This document shows, one piece after another, positions 19,875-30,532 of a stretch of DNA of 64,000 nt (position 1 is the stretch's first letter; the number at the start of each line of letters is the position of its first letter). The stretch is from Porphyra umbilicalis. Lineage: Eukaryota > Rhodophyta > Bangiophyceae > Bangiales > Bangiaceae. The notes beneath the pieces were generated by a model. The model was given only the letters and a program-made list of their open reading frames with translations. It searched no databases and had not been told where the DNA came from. The translations under genes were made by a program, and so were the position numbers. The DNA is taken from assembly GCA_002049455.2 (NCBI GenBank), contig KV918771.1:462386-526385 (forward strand), given 5' to 3'.

Positions 19875-21381
19875 GACCAGGTACCTGGAAGGCCTTGAAT
19901 TTGCTTGTATCTGGCTTGCACCGGTTGGTGCAAGGTGTCGATTCCGACCCTCTGAGGGCCGTTTTCTCGTACAAGTGCCGTTCAAAGGGGGGCTCCTGGG
20001 CGCGCAAAACGGTGCCCAGAGCCCATTTTTGCACCGTTCGCACCGCAGAAGAGGTGCATGTGAGTCTATAAAAAACGAGCCCTGTCCGTCGTTTTGTGCA
20101 CCGATGGCGGCCACAAACGTGTTTCTTGCATCCAGAAACTTGTATCTGGGACACTGCTTTCGTGCAAGCAGCTTGCACGAGATCTGTGCGGATTCGCGCA
20201 GAGATCTTGCACCGGGTGCAGTCCTCTTGCACCAAAGTGGACATTCCTTGCATCACCTGGCAGTGTCTGCTTTTCTCTGTGCTCGTCACAGCTGGTAATG
20301 CTCCCGACCAGGACACCTGCCGTATGGATATTCACCTCAGTAACATGCACTACCCTACCCTCCCCGCACCTTCACCCCCCCCGCATCCGTAACACTCGTG
20401 CTGTCAAAAACGGCAGCATCGTAGCCCCACGCCACCCAGGCCGAACGGGTCACATCCACGCCCCTCAGATGATCGCAAGCTTGTCTCTGTCGTCTCCAAA
20501 GATGCAAAAAGCATCCCATCGCATTGGTACACCAGTACTTTCGTTGGGGGGTGGTGGTCTGGGGTTGGATGCTTGACATCTTGTATACCCTGCGTAGACT
20601 GCCCTGATGGGCAGCGAGGTGGGTTAGGACTGCTGTGGCGCAGTCTCTGTGGACGGGCACTGCCCCTGGAAGCCGCAGCTTGACTCTTCTCTATCGAGAA
20701 GCGAGTCAAACGAGCTGCATGTAGCGCCTGTACGACCGCCGTGCAACCAGATACAGACAATCTGCACGGCACCGTGCAAGGCTCATGCAACGATTCGGTG
20801 CACTCCGAGCAAGCGTCGTGCAAGCGCCATACAAAAACTTTGTACGAAAAGCATCCGATCCGTACAAGAAATCGATGCTTGTATCAGCTTGTATTGCTGA
20901 TCCCCCAATTCTGTCCTCATCGACCAGGAACGGTTCCTGGCGGTACGGTTCTTGTGGAACTGGCCATCTATTGGTTAAACGCAGCGGTAAACAGCTGCTC
21001 AGCACGAATCTGAGACGTCCTATTGGCTCTCCCACCGCCACTTCCGTGCAGAACCGAGATCCTTCTTTTTCTTGAGATTTTCTTCCGATCCCTTCCGTGT
21101 CAAGGGAGCAACCGGCCCGCAATCGTTGGGATATCGAGATTTTATGGGAGATACGCAGAAAAGTGCAGAAAAACGAAGGCGTCGATTGTGCGATTGGGGG
21201 CCGTACGGGCACATTTTGTAAAGATCGGGCCGGACATGCACTGCTGTCGGACTGCTCGACCAATGAGAGATCTGCATTCATTGCCGTTCCACTACCGTTC
21301 CGGGGCGATGAGGACAGAATTGGGGGATCAGCAATATCCAATTGTATTCAAGCAGATACAAGATCTTCCAGGTACATGGTC
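19875..21381. mobile_element. ~1.5-kb non-autonomous TIR element with TTGCAC subterminal repeats
   Basis: The left end GACCAGGTACCTGGAAG is matched inverted at the right end by CTTCCAGGTACATGGTC, one mismatch, with TA immediately outside each end. Both halves are studded with TTGCAC/GTGCAA hexamers in both orientations and with the phrase TTGTATCTGG. A second internal inverted pair, CTGATCCCCCAATTCTGTC near 20898 and its complement near 21313, strengthens the foldback shape. No coding capacity. Confidence 0.65.
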
Positions 21382-22729
21382 TAAGCCCCACTGTGCCGCC
21401 CCTCCCCGCCGGTGACACACGTCCTCGAACCCACCCCCCCGCCCAAGCGCAATGCTGCCCGCACCCCCAGGTGCCACCATAGCAGCATCAGCCCCCGTCG
21501 GTGGCGTCGCTGCCACCCATCCCATCAGTGTCCGCTCACAGCGCCCGCCGAAGCGGTGCCTGTCTCATCGTGGGCGCCGGCGGCCGGGACGACAACGAGG
21601 CGGTTGTTCGCTGCGGGGATGGCGGCGCGCACGGAAAGATGAGGAGTGGGAGGAGAGGGGAGCGTGGTCGTGGGCGGCCTCAGACACCGCCGAGCGGCCC
21701 GTTGCTCCTTCCCCCCCCACGACCGAGTCCGCAACACCCTCGCGCCCCTCCGTCGGCGCCCCCACCTCCGGCGGGGGATCGACGGCGCAACGGCAGCCAG
21801 GCGGTAGGAGAACACGCTGGCGGCGGGGTCGGTGGCGGCGGCGAGGGTGACGGCGCTATCCTGCGCCGCTGCCCCAGCGCCTCCGTCGAGGCGACCACCC
21901 CCGCCCGATTCCCTGGTGGGCGGCGCCGCCGTCCGAGCGGCGGGCGCCGCCTCGGCGGTCCAAGCGGGTGGCGTCGTTCAGCACCTCGACGGTGTGGGCG
22001 GTGGCGACGACGATCAGACCCTCGACGTCCTCAGGGGCGGCGTCCATGGCAGGCGCAGCATCGTCCGAGACCCCGTGATGTGTGGGCGAGCTCTGTGGGC
22101 CGCCCCCCCAACCGAAACCGACGGGTGGGGCGCGCCCCCCGGCCATGGCCCTCTCACCTCCCGGAACCCGTCTCCACCCGCGCCGCCACGCCCTGCAGCC
22201 ACCTCAGCTGCAACGCTGACACGTCCGTCCACACGTCCGCCGCCGACAGGAAGAGCGCGAGGAGGGAGAGCACCGCAGGGGAGACCGCCAGCAGCAGCCG
22301 CCGGGGTAGACCGACATCCCCCGGCACCACGAGCACCACTCCCACCGGCACCCAGGCGTCCGTCTGCCACACCCCCGGCCGCCGCAGCGATTGGAACGAA
22401 AGCATAGGCGCGCCCCCGCGCAGGGGGAAGGCCGACGGATGGCGCCGCCCCCGCCGCGACTCCCTCACGAGGCATGGTGGAAGGGGGACGCAGCAGAGAA
22501 ACACCAAAACCTGGAAGGGCAGCCGCCCGCGCGGAGGCGGCACCGCCATAGTGCGGGGACAGAGGGGAGAAAAAAACTCCAACAGCGTCCGGGCGGGCGG
22601 AGCGACCCCCCCACCTCACAGGCGCGGGCGCGCGCGGGACCCCGCTCTCACCCCCTTCCGGGCAGGTTTCGCCGGCAGTGGCAAGACTGCACCGGCGAAC
22701 GCAAATGCCGGAACCCGATTTTCCCAAAT
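21382..22729 (-). CDS. Possible membrane-protein gene fragment, unrecognised
   Basis: On the minus strand a frame from 22582 to 22154 contains a hydrophobic stretch (RLLLAVSPAVLSLLALFLSA) followed by ADVWTDVSALQLRWLQGVA, unlike the surrounding low-complexity frames. It is followed at about 22157 by a donor-like GAG|GTGAGAG. After CCCACAG near 22097 another frame continues with DAAPEDVEGLIVVATAHTVEV. This could be a two-exon fragment of an integral membrane protein. The rest of the interval is GC-rich low-complexity sequence. Start and end are not resolved, and it may be chance. Confidence 0.3.
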
Positions 22730-23346
22730 TACCAAATAACAGCTGTCAGCGCTATGCAGAAACGTTTTCGGATGGACTTGTCGGGATTGCCAAACTAATA
22801 TCTTGTGTGCTTTTTTGTTCGATTGCTTTCGAGGCACTCTGAACATCCCCCTAGCAGTCTTCTGATTGGTTTGGCGAGGGCTTCACACCGTGATTTCAGC
22901 CAATCATTCATCTCGTGTCACCTCCACGCCTAGTTAGCAGTGGGTGCATCGGCTCTTCTGGGTTTTCAAGAGAGGTGTGGCTCCTGGTTGGGTTGCTCCT
23001 CCAATACGGTAGCTGATAGGTCAATTGCGTTCATGTCAGCCCAGGCAGTGATCTTTCAGATCGAGTGGCTCTGTTTCGGAGAGAAATACAACGTGGAGAA
23101 CAACACCATCTCTCAGTGGCCTTCAACGGCTGGTGCAGCAATGATGATTTCGAGTGGCTGCGTAAAACTCAGCCAGCAGCGAAGGCGCATCCGCACCACG
23201 CCAGTGGCGCCATGACGATACGTACGACGGCACGTGCGCAAGGGGGTCGGCGAGAGCCAGACAAAACTCACACGAATGCACAACCATGGAGGTCCTGGAC
23301 GATGAATTCCTCACAACCCCAACCACGCGTAACACATCGGGCCATA
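22730..23346. other. AT-richer intergenic DNA
   Basis: Base composition drops towards balanced values. I see no gene; it lies between GC-rich sequence and the second foldback element. Confidence 0.4.
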
Positions 23347-23478
23347 CAGCCGTTCGCCCAAAAATCCCGCACTCCAACTGTTGCAAAATAGTTCCAAATC
23401 GCCCTCTGCGGGGTCGTAGAGGCCGATTTGGCACTCTTTTGCAACTGTTGGAGTGCGGGATTTTTGGGAGAACGGCTG
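23347..23478. mobile_element. 132-bp foldback element, copy 2
   Basis: Same 132-bp length and ends as the copy at 19741, flanked by TA at 23345-23346 and 23479-23480. A few arm mismatches (CAAAATAG against CTCTTTTG; CGCCCTC against GAGGCCG) show it is older or less homogenised than copy 1. Confidence 0.85.
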
Positions 23479-23530
23479 TACGACCGCACCAGAAGAAAAA
23501 ACGAGCATTCACGTACGCCGAGTCTTCGGC

Positions 23531-24290
23531 GTATATGGACGCGTCAGAGCCACGGATGTCATCAGAAATGCTTTTTGACAGCGGATTCAGACCCAACGTA
23601 TCCTGTTTGCCCAGGCTAGTATAGGGGGAGCTTCTGGAAACATGCACCGCATGGTGCATTCACTCGCCACCGTGTTTGTAGCCCAGTGCGTCATGCCATC
23701 CGATTGTCATGCAAGCTGGACGTGGCTGTAATCACTCGTTTGGGCCGTTCTTGGGCGCGTTGTGTAGGTCTCTGGTAGGGCAACACCGACATGTGAACAA
23801 AAGAACATGATAAGTTCACAGACAAAAGATAGCGGGGGTGCTCCGAACGACGTTTCATCGGCGTAAATGGACCCGTCAGAGCCACAGATGTCATCAGAAA
23901 TGATTTTTGACAGCGGATTCAGACTCAGCGTATCCTGTTTGCCCAGGCTGGTATAGGGGGAGCTACTGGAAACATGCACCGCATGGTGCATTCACTCGCC
24001 ACCGTGTTTGTAGCCCAGTGCGTCATGCCATCCGATTGTTATGCAAGCTGGACGTGGCTGTAATCACTCGTTTGGGCCGTTCTTGGGCGCGTTGTGCAGG
24101 TCTCTGGTAGGGCAACACGGACATGTGAACAAAAGAACATGATAAGTACACAGACAAAAGATAGCGGGGGTGCTCCGAACGACGCTTCATCGGCGTATAT
24201 GGACCCGTCAGAGCCACGGATGTCATCAGAAATGATTTTTGACAGCGGATTCAGACTCAGCGTACCCTGTTTGCTCAGGCTAGCATACGC
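23531..24290. repeat. 332-bp tandem repeat, about 2.3 copies
   Basis: GTATATGGAC(G/C)CGTCAGAGCC starts at 23531, 23863 and 24195, exactly 332 bp apart. The two full units are nearly identical and include ATGCACCGCATGGTGCAT, an internal palindrome. 332 is twice 166, the period of the unrelated satellite at 35830. Confidence 0.9.
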
Positions 24291-24794
24291 CTCCCCCCTC
24301 CTCATGTGGGCGCATACTGTCTGGCACAATGAACAGCAAACTTACGCCCGAGCTTCGCCGGCTCCCGCCATATTGCGTCCCTCCACAGAAAGACGGCCGC
24401 ACCTCCGAACGGCGCGTGCAAGGGGTTTGTGCCCTGGGAGCACCTGCACGCGACAGGATTGACGATGTGCGAGCAAGGCGTGATCCGCCCCGGATCATGT
24501 CTGGACCGTTGCTGATTCTTGGACGTCGGTCAGCCGTCCGAGAGAGGTCATCGAGGAGGGTAAAAAAATGGGGACGCGGAAAAAAAAAAGGGGACGCGGC
24601 TCAATTGCTTCTCGACCACAAGAATTTTACCACGTCACAGATGGGCTTTTCGGATGCCGGTGTAATGCTCAGACCCAGAAGAGCCGGCTTAACTAGGCGT
24701 GCCTCAAGGCGCTTTAACCACCTTGATGCGGCCCAAATATGGCCCATGTCGAGCCGATTTTTGTCATGAATCGTCGCGGGAGCTCTCTCTGGGC
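24291..24794. other. Spacer between tandem repeat and EMC1
   Basis: Unique sequence with A-runs at 24564-24590. One could expect 5' exons of EMC1 here, but none of the family's N-terminal propeller is recognisable on either strand. Confidence 0.35.
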
Positions 24795-25791
24795 ATGGCT
24801 GTGCTGGCCAAAATCTGTTCGCGTCCTGCCGAGGTTTCTAGCCCCCGGGCGGTGCTCGTGACGACGACGACCGGCGACGCGGTGGCGCTCTGTATCGACG
24901 TAACCCGCCGCACGGCGACCGTGCGGTGGGTGCGAAACGACGCGCTCGGCCACGGGGTGGCGGTCTTGGTGGCAGACGCGGGCGGCAGCGGCGGCTGTCG
25001 CCGGGGGCGGACGGGGGGGGGGGGGGGGGGGGGCCGTCGCCATTGTGCTCGGCGCGCTGCCGGGGGGGGGTTGGAAGCTCTTTGGCCTCGACGTGGGGGG
25101 GGGGGGCGGACCCTGTGGTCGGCGCCCCTCGACACGCCGGCAGAGGAGGACGCGACGGCGGTGGCAGCGGCGGGCGATGCGTGTGCCGCCCGGCGCCGCG
25201 GCGGCAGCGGCAGCGGCAGCAGCAGCGGCGCCCCGCACGGCGTGACGCGCGCCGTCTACGCCCTCGCCGACGGCAGGGTCGGCGTCTTGACGACCGTCGG
25301 CGGGTGTGGGGTGGCGCGGCTGGCCGCGTTTGACGTCGCGTCGGGGTGGCCGACGGCGCGCGTGGCGGTGGCGACCGCCGGTCGGCCGCTGGCGGCGGCG
25401 CCGCTGACCACCCTCGCCGCCTACGGCGTCGGCCGCCTGGCGGTCGTCGAAGGGGCGGCGGTCACCCACCTCCTCCGGCCGCTCCCGTTGCCGGCGGCGG
25501 CGGCGGCGGCGTCCGCCGCTGCCGCCGCCACCGCCGCCGTCGCGGCCGAGGCGGGGCGCATCGCGTGGCTCCTCGCCGCCCCCGGCGCCGACCACATCGT
25601 CGGCATCGCCGGCGGCGTGGAGCGGTGGCGCCTGCAGCTGGCGCCCGCCGAGGCCGTCGCGGCCGTCGCGCTGCCGCCGCGCGGGGCGCCGCCGCTGGCG
25701 AGCCGCGCGCGCGTCATTGCCTGCCGCCGCCTGCTCTTCAAGTACACCAACACCGCCGCGGCGCTGGTGCTGACAACCACCGCGGCGGACC

Positions 25792-25824
<33 letters not shown>

Positions 25825-26828
25825 GGCCCGACGCGCACCCCCCGACCGTCGGCGCCTATACGGTCGACGTGGTGACCGGCGTGGTGCTCGACGCAATCGT
25901 CCACGTCAATGGCTCGGGCCCCGCCGCGGCGGTGAGGGCGGAAAATTGGGCGGCGTACACGTTTGGGAATGGGGGCCGCGGCGAAGCCGAACTCCACTTC
26001 CTCGACGCGTACGAGCCGCCGCCGGCGGCGGGGTGCTTGCGGGCGGCCCTCGGGCGCGCCGCCGCCGAGTCGCTGTCGGCAGCCGCCGCCGCCGCCGTTT
26101 CCGCCGCCGCGCGCGGCCGCGCGCCCGCCGACGCCGCCGCCGTCGACGTGGTTTCGGCGTGGGCGCTCCCCCGCCCGACCGTCGCCCGCCAGTCGTTTGT
26201 GGCCACGTCCCGCCTCACCGCATTGGCCGTGACGGCGACGCGGCGGGGCGTGACGCCGCCGGGGGTCCTCGCCACCACCGACGGGGGGCGGCTCGTCCTC
26301 ATTGCCAAGGCGCTGCTCGACGGCCGCCGCCGGCCGCTGCCGGCCGTGGCCAAGGGCGACACGGCCGCCGCGGCGGCGGCGGCGGAGCGGCGGCGGGCGG
26401 CCGCCGCCGAGCAGCTGCTCCCCTACACCCCAGTGGTCGGCGTCGAGCCGCCGCTTGTGCCCGCCCCCGACGCGGCTGGCGGCGACGGCGGCGGTGGCGG
26501 CGCGTCTGTGGCGGCGGCGGCCGCCGCCGCGGCCGCCACCGCGGCGGGCACTTCTGGCCACACGGCGCAGGTGGTTGGCGGCGCCGCCGTGCCCCTCTCC
26601 TTTGGCGTCCCCGCCGCGTCGGCGCCCGCCGGCGGGGTGGAATCCCGCGCCCACGTGCTCCTCGCGGGCCTCGACGTGGCCTACGCGGCGGTCGCCATGG
26701 CGGGGGAGTGGGACTCCCTCGACGACGACTTTGGCGCCGCCGCCGTCGCCGCGTCGCTCGCCGCGTTGGCGGCCCTGACGGCGGCCACGCGGGCGGCGGC
26801 GGCTCGCAAAGCGCAGTGGGCCGAGTGA
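24795..26828 (+). CDS. EMC1: ER membrane protein complex subunit 1 (EMC1), C-terminal half
   Basis: EMC1 helps the ER membrane complex insert tail-anchored and multipass proteins. Family landmarks in order: WVRNDALGHGVAVLVAD, then (in a shifted frame) GGGWKLFGLDV with TLWSAPLDTP, then RVIACRRLLFKYTNTAAALV, PPTVGAYTVDVVTGVVLDAI, ENWAAYTFGN, SFVATSRLTALAVTATRRGVTP, LLDGRRRP, LLPYTP, and finally VESRAHVLLAGLDVAYA, WDSLDDDFGAA and one C-terminal membrane helix (about residues 680-700). The frame shifts at the 21-G run 25013-25033 and returns at the G-run near 25097. The N-terminal propeller of the ~900-1000-residue family is absent. TTTCTAG at 24835-24841 could be an acceptor for missing upstream exons, or the locus is truncated. 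The start given is the first plausible Met. Confidence 0.82.
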
Positions 26829-27010
26829 GGCGGGGAGGGGGGGGGGGGGCGCGCCCCGTGCGTAGGTCGGAGAGCTGGCGGCGGGGGGGGTGGTGGGGGG
26901 TGGGCGCGTGCGCAGCGCTCTCCCACGGGGGCGCGTGTTGGCGAAAAAGGGCAAGCTTTTTCGTCCTTGGTGCGGCCTGGCACTGGCCCCGGCGGCACCG
27001 ACCCTCCCCC
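26829..27010. other. Convergent 3' spacer between EMC1 and archease
   Basis: G-runs of 9-14 bases around 26838-26900; the two genes end 182 bp apart on opposite strands. No separate feature seen. Confidence 0.4.
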
Positions 27011-28086
27011 TCAAATGTCGAGAATCACGCCTATCTCCACGCGGCCGGGCGCCTCAATGACCTTCATCGACGAGTAGGTGATGGCCTTGACCTCTGTGCC
27101 CTGCGCGTGGCCCACCCAGACACCCACCGACGCAGACGAGCAACGACACACGCACCAGAGCCACACGCGCCACACGTCATACCTCACCGCACACGAGACG
27201 TCAATCGCCCGCCCAGCCACCCCACGCGCGGGAGCCGCCACGCCGCCCACGACACACACCCGGCAGCGGCGCCCACAACGCCCACCGCGTGCGGCACATC
27301 ACGCCGCGACCGACACACCTTCCCGCCCCACCCACTGAGGATGGCCCACGCGCGGCGGGGGGCCCCCACGCCCAACGCACCTGCGCGTGGCGGGAGCGGT
27401 CAAGGCGCTCGCCAAATCCGCGCGCCGAAATCTTCCACGACTCTGGCGGGCGGCACCCAACGACGGCCACCCGCCCGTACCGACGGTGTAGACGAGGGGC
27501 GCGATGGACACGGTAAAGGGTCAGTGGAGTGCGCGCGCACGTCAACAAGGGCGGCCACGGCGCGAGCACCGTGGCTACGGGCGATGGCGGCGGCACCCGT
27601 ACGTGGCGTGGCCACCACCCCCCCGTCTGCCAAAGCCGCACGCCGCGCTGCGTGCTCCCCGCCCCGCAGCCCGCTGCTCGCGCGGTTCCCCCCTCCCCCC
27701 CCCCACCCAAACGCACCTCGGTCGACGGCAACAACCTCGACGCGCCGGTACACGCGCGCGTCGCCACAGAACGCAAACAGGCACTCGTCCAAAATATTGT
27801 ACACCGCACTCTTCTCATCGTGGCCGTCCACGTCCACGGTGATGGGTCAGCCGGTCGCCCCCCCTCCCCCCCCCCCCCCGCACCCTCCCTAGTCCGCTTC
27901 CCCGCCAACCTCACCAACGTCCCCCAAATCCGTCATGATCCGAAACATGGCGACCGCCGCCGCGGCGGCAGCGGCGCCGAGCCCCGCCTCCCTCGCGTGG
28001 ATTTGAATGTCCGCCGTGTGGTCGAGGTACTCGTAGCCGCCGCCGCCGGGGACGGTGCCGCTCGCCGCGTCGGCGCCCGCGCGCAT
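27011..28086 (-). CDS. Archease (tRNA ligase cofactor), four exons
   Basis: Archease activates RtcB-type RNA ligase, in tRNA splicing and RNA repair. Exon 1 (28086-27915) encodes YEYLDHTADIQIHA and FRIMTDLGDV. Exon 2 (about 27845-27717) encodes VDVDGHDEKSAVYNILDECLF to VEVVAVDR. Exon 3 (27442-27381) encodes SWKISARGFGERLDRSRHAQ. Exon 4 (27100-27011) encodes GTEVKAITYSSMKVIEAPG and ends ILDI. Together they cover the family end to end; the calcium-binding Asp positions of DHTAD and the terminal Asp are present. Donors GTGAGG, GTGCGT, GTGCGT and acceptors CCAG, GCAG fit exons 1-4 except one. The acceptor of exon 2 lacks an AG, next to a G/C-run region, so a sequence error or unusual site is likely. 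ATG 28084-28086 is the first usable start. Confidence 0.88.
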
Positions 28087-28643
28087 CACATTGGGGGTGG
28101 GGGGGGGGCGGTCGGGGCGGCGGGCCGTGGGGGGGGGGGGGGGGGGGATGTGGCGGCGGCGGCGGCGGCGGTTGCAGCGGAGGGGGGGAGCGCCGCCGCA
28201 GCCGCCCCGGGGCAGGGGGGCGCCGCTGCCGCGCCGGACGCCGCTGTGCCGCGCCGGCGGCGGGGGGGGCGTTGGGGGAGCGCCGCCAACTCGCGGGCGG
28301 GCGGGTCGGGGGCCATGGCGGGCGGGGGGGGGGGGGGGGGGGGAAGGGGGGCGCGCGGCGGTGGCGCGTCGGGCCGACGCGGGTCAAACGGCGGGGCGTG
28401 CCGGCCGTCGGTCGAGGGCGGTCGGGCGGGGCGGGCCGACAAAAAGGGCATGGCGGGTGCGAGGGGCGACCGAGGGCGCGTTGGGTACACGGGGGTGCAC
28501 GCCGCGGCAGTGGCGTGGGCGCGGAGACGACCACCACCGACGTCGCCGCGGCGGCAGCGGCGGGACGGCCGCGGCCGGTGCGGCGGGGACGACGTCGGAC
28601 GCACGCGCGCGCGTTCGGGGCGGATCACGGCGGTCGTATTTAC

Positions 28644-29712
28644 CAAGCGCCTTCGTCGGCAATCGCAATTCACGCGGGACCACCGGCGTGCGGGCCGCGG
28701 GGGTGCGCGCCGCCGCGCCCCGGCCGTCGGCCACGCCCGCCGCATGCTCCGCTACGTCCGGCGGCGCACCGCCGTCGCGCCCGGTGGCAGTCCTCCCGCC
28801 GCCGCCGGCGCTGGGGCGGGGGCGCTTGGCCGCCGGGGGGGGCGCCGCGTCGCCGCCCGCCGCCGCCCCGGCGTTGGGCGTCTGCTCATCCCTGGCGGCG
28901 GGGGGGGGGCGCTTGACGCCGACGGCGTCGCGCGCCACGCCCGCCGCCGCCTCGGCCGCGACCGACGGCGCTGCCGCCGCCGCCGCCTCGGCTGCGACCG
29001 CCGGCGCTGCCGCCGCCGCCGGCGCGTCCGCGTCGCTCGCCTCGCTGCCGCTGCTCCCATACTCGGCACAGAGCAAGCCGAGGGCGACCAGCCCGCCGCG
29101 GCCGCCGCCGCCGTCGCCCGCCGCCCCGCCGCCGCCGTCGCCGCCGCCGCCGTCACCGCCGCCGCCGTTGCCGTCGGTAGCGTCCTGCCCTCCCCCGCCG
29201 CCGGTACCGTCACCGCTCGCGGCGGGCGCCCCCCCCCCCCCGCCCTTGGCCGCCACCACCGCCCGCGACGCCCACCGACGGCGGCGGGCGGCAATCCACT
29301 TGGCAATCTCCTCGGGGGCGTTGCCCGGCAGCACCCACCGCCCACGGCCGCCGCCCCCGTCACGCGGCGCGTCGCCGCGGTCGCGGCCGCCGCGGCCCCG
29401 CCCGCGGCCGCCACCGCCGCCGCGGCCGCCCCCCCCACCCCAACCGCCGCCGCCCCCACCGCCCCCACCGCCGTCGCCGCCGCCACGGCCCCACCCGCGG
29501 CTGCGTCCGCGGCCGCCGCCGCCAGCGCCGTCGGCGGCGGCGCGCCCCCCCCTCCCGTCGGCGGGGCCGCAGGCGGCGCCCTTCCCGTCGCGGCCGCGGC
29601 GGCCGGGGCGGCCCCACCCCCCCCGCCCGCGACCGCCGCATTGGATGGACGCGGGGGCGGTGGCGTAGGGGGAGCGCCGCCGCCGCCGCCGCCGCCTCGG
29701 ACGCACCGCCAC
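28644..29712 (-). CDS. NUFIP1/Rsa1-like box C/D snoRNP assembly factor, main exon
   Basis: NUFIP1/Rsa1 binds the 15.5K/Snu13 protein and scaffolds box C/D snoRNP assembly in the nucleus. The diagnostic peptide PGNAPEEIAKWIAARRRRW (near 29330-29270) matches the conserved NUFIP1 helix, and GLLCAEYGSSGSEASD downstream resembles the acidic Leu-rich segment typical of the family. The N-terminal part is an RGG/Gly-rich tail (RGRGGRDRGD). Basic KRPPPAARD-type stretches follow. At 28644 the frame LRLPTKAL ends at a good donor (CTTG|GTAAATAC); the 3' exon is not identified. The 5' start is uncertain because no ATG lies at the beginning of this frame; an upstream exon is likely. Confidence 0.6.
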
Positions 29713-29739
29713 CGTGGCCGCCCGCCGCCGCCGCCACCG

Positions 29740-30000
29740 CCGTCGCCGTCGGCCGCGGCGGGCCCCCCAAACAGCTCAATGCGCAGCGGGCGGGCGGGCG
29801 CGTCGCCGACCACCGCCCCCAAATCGAGGTCCACCGCCAGCGCCGCGTCGCCGCCGCCGCCGCCGCCGTCGGCCGCGTACACGTCCACGGCGGGGGAGCG
29901 GTAGACCGGGAGGAACTCGTCGCCCTCGGTCGACCCGAGCACCCCGTGGTACAAGACGTACGACACGCGGGTGGGGGGCGGCGCCCCATCCCCGCCACCG
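29740..30000 (-). pseudogene. Copine-like C2 domain remnant
   Basis: In one minus-strand frame: RVSYVLYHGVLGSTEGDEFL, PVYRSPAV, ALAVDLDLGAVVGDAPARPL and RIELFGG. Spacing and residues match the second C2 domain of copines, which bind calcium and phospholipids (F-PVY-S...L..L..GD..RPL.IEL). The first half of the C2 domain and the von Willebrand A-like domain are absent, and the frame then dissolves into Ala-rich sequence. Likely a gene fragment; it is out of frame with the NUFIP1-like gene downstream. Confidence 0.4.
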
Positions 30001-30187
30001 ATGGCGGCAGCAGCGGCGGCGGCGGTGTTGGCGGCGGGTACCGCCGCCCCGGCCGGCGCGCGGCGCCGCCACCAGCGGCGGCCTCCCCCCCCTACCCCCG
30101 CGCGCGGCGGCGCGGCGGGGGCGGCGCCCGGCGGCGGGGGCGGCGCCCGGCGGCGGGGGCGGCGCCCGGCGGCGGGGGCGGCGCCCG

Positions 30188-30306
30188 GCGGTCGCGGCCG
30201 AGGCGGCGGCGGGCGTGGCGCGCGACGCCGTCGGCGTCTAGCGCCCCCCCCCCGCCGCCAGGGACGGGCAGACGCCCACCGCCGGGGCGGCGGCGGGCGG
30301 CGACGC
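30188..30306 (+). repeat. Inverted duplicate of a NUFIP1-like coding segment
   Basis: Nearly identical in reverse complement to 28843-28960, about 118 bp with a handful of differences. On the plus strand it reads VAAEAAAGVARDAVGV and then TAG where the parent reads Lys, so this copy is a dead fragment. The two arms face each other across about 1.2 kb. Confidence 0.8.
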
Positions 30307-30532
30307 GAGAATCCTAGGTGTTCAGCCAAGGCATCCGTGTCGGTGGCAGCGGCAGCGGCGTCAGGGGCGGCGGAGCGCGGCCACCAACGCCGCAGCGCCC
30401 GCCTGTGGCGGCGCCGCCGAAGAACAACTGCCAAGCGCGCTCGCTGACCTGACTGTTGCCAAACCGTATCATTGCCATGACAAGTGACGAGGCGCACCCC
30501 AGTCAGATGTTGTCAGCTGTCCCAAGAAGGCC

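Noticed and set aside
19875-21381. tRNA-like or ncRNA gene cluster suggested by repeated TTGCAC hairpins
   Set aside because: Motifs are short, in both orientations and bounded by transposon-type TIRs; no cloverleaf could be drawn.
24714-27014. 766-codon minus-strand ORF opposite EMC1
   Set aside because: Arg/Pro/His-rich mirror of a real plus-strand gene; stop codons are scarce in GC-rich DNA, and the plus strand carries the EMC1 motifs.
25346-27892. 848-codon plus-strand ORF across EMC1 and archease
   Set aside because: Arg/Gly-rich, off-frame relative to EMC1 and antisense to archease; no domain.
27529-29904. 791-codon plus-strand ORF
   Set aside because: Antisense to archease and the NUFIP1-like gene; low complexity only.
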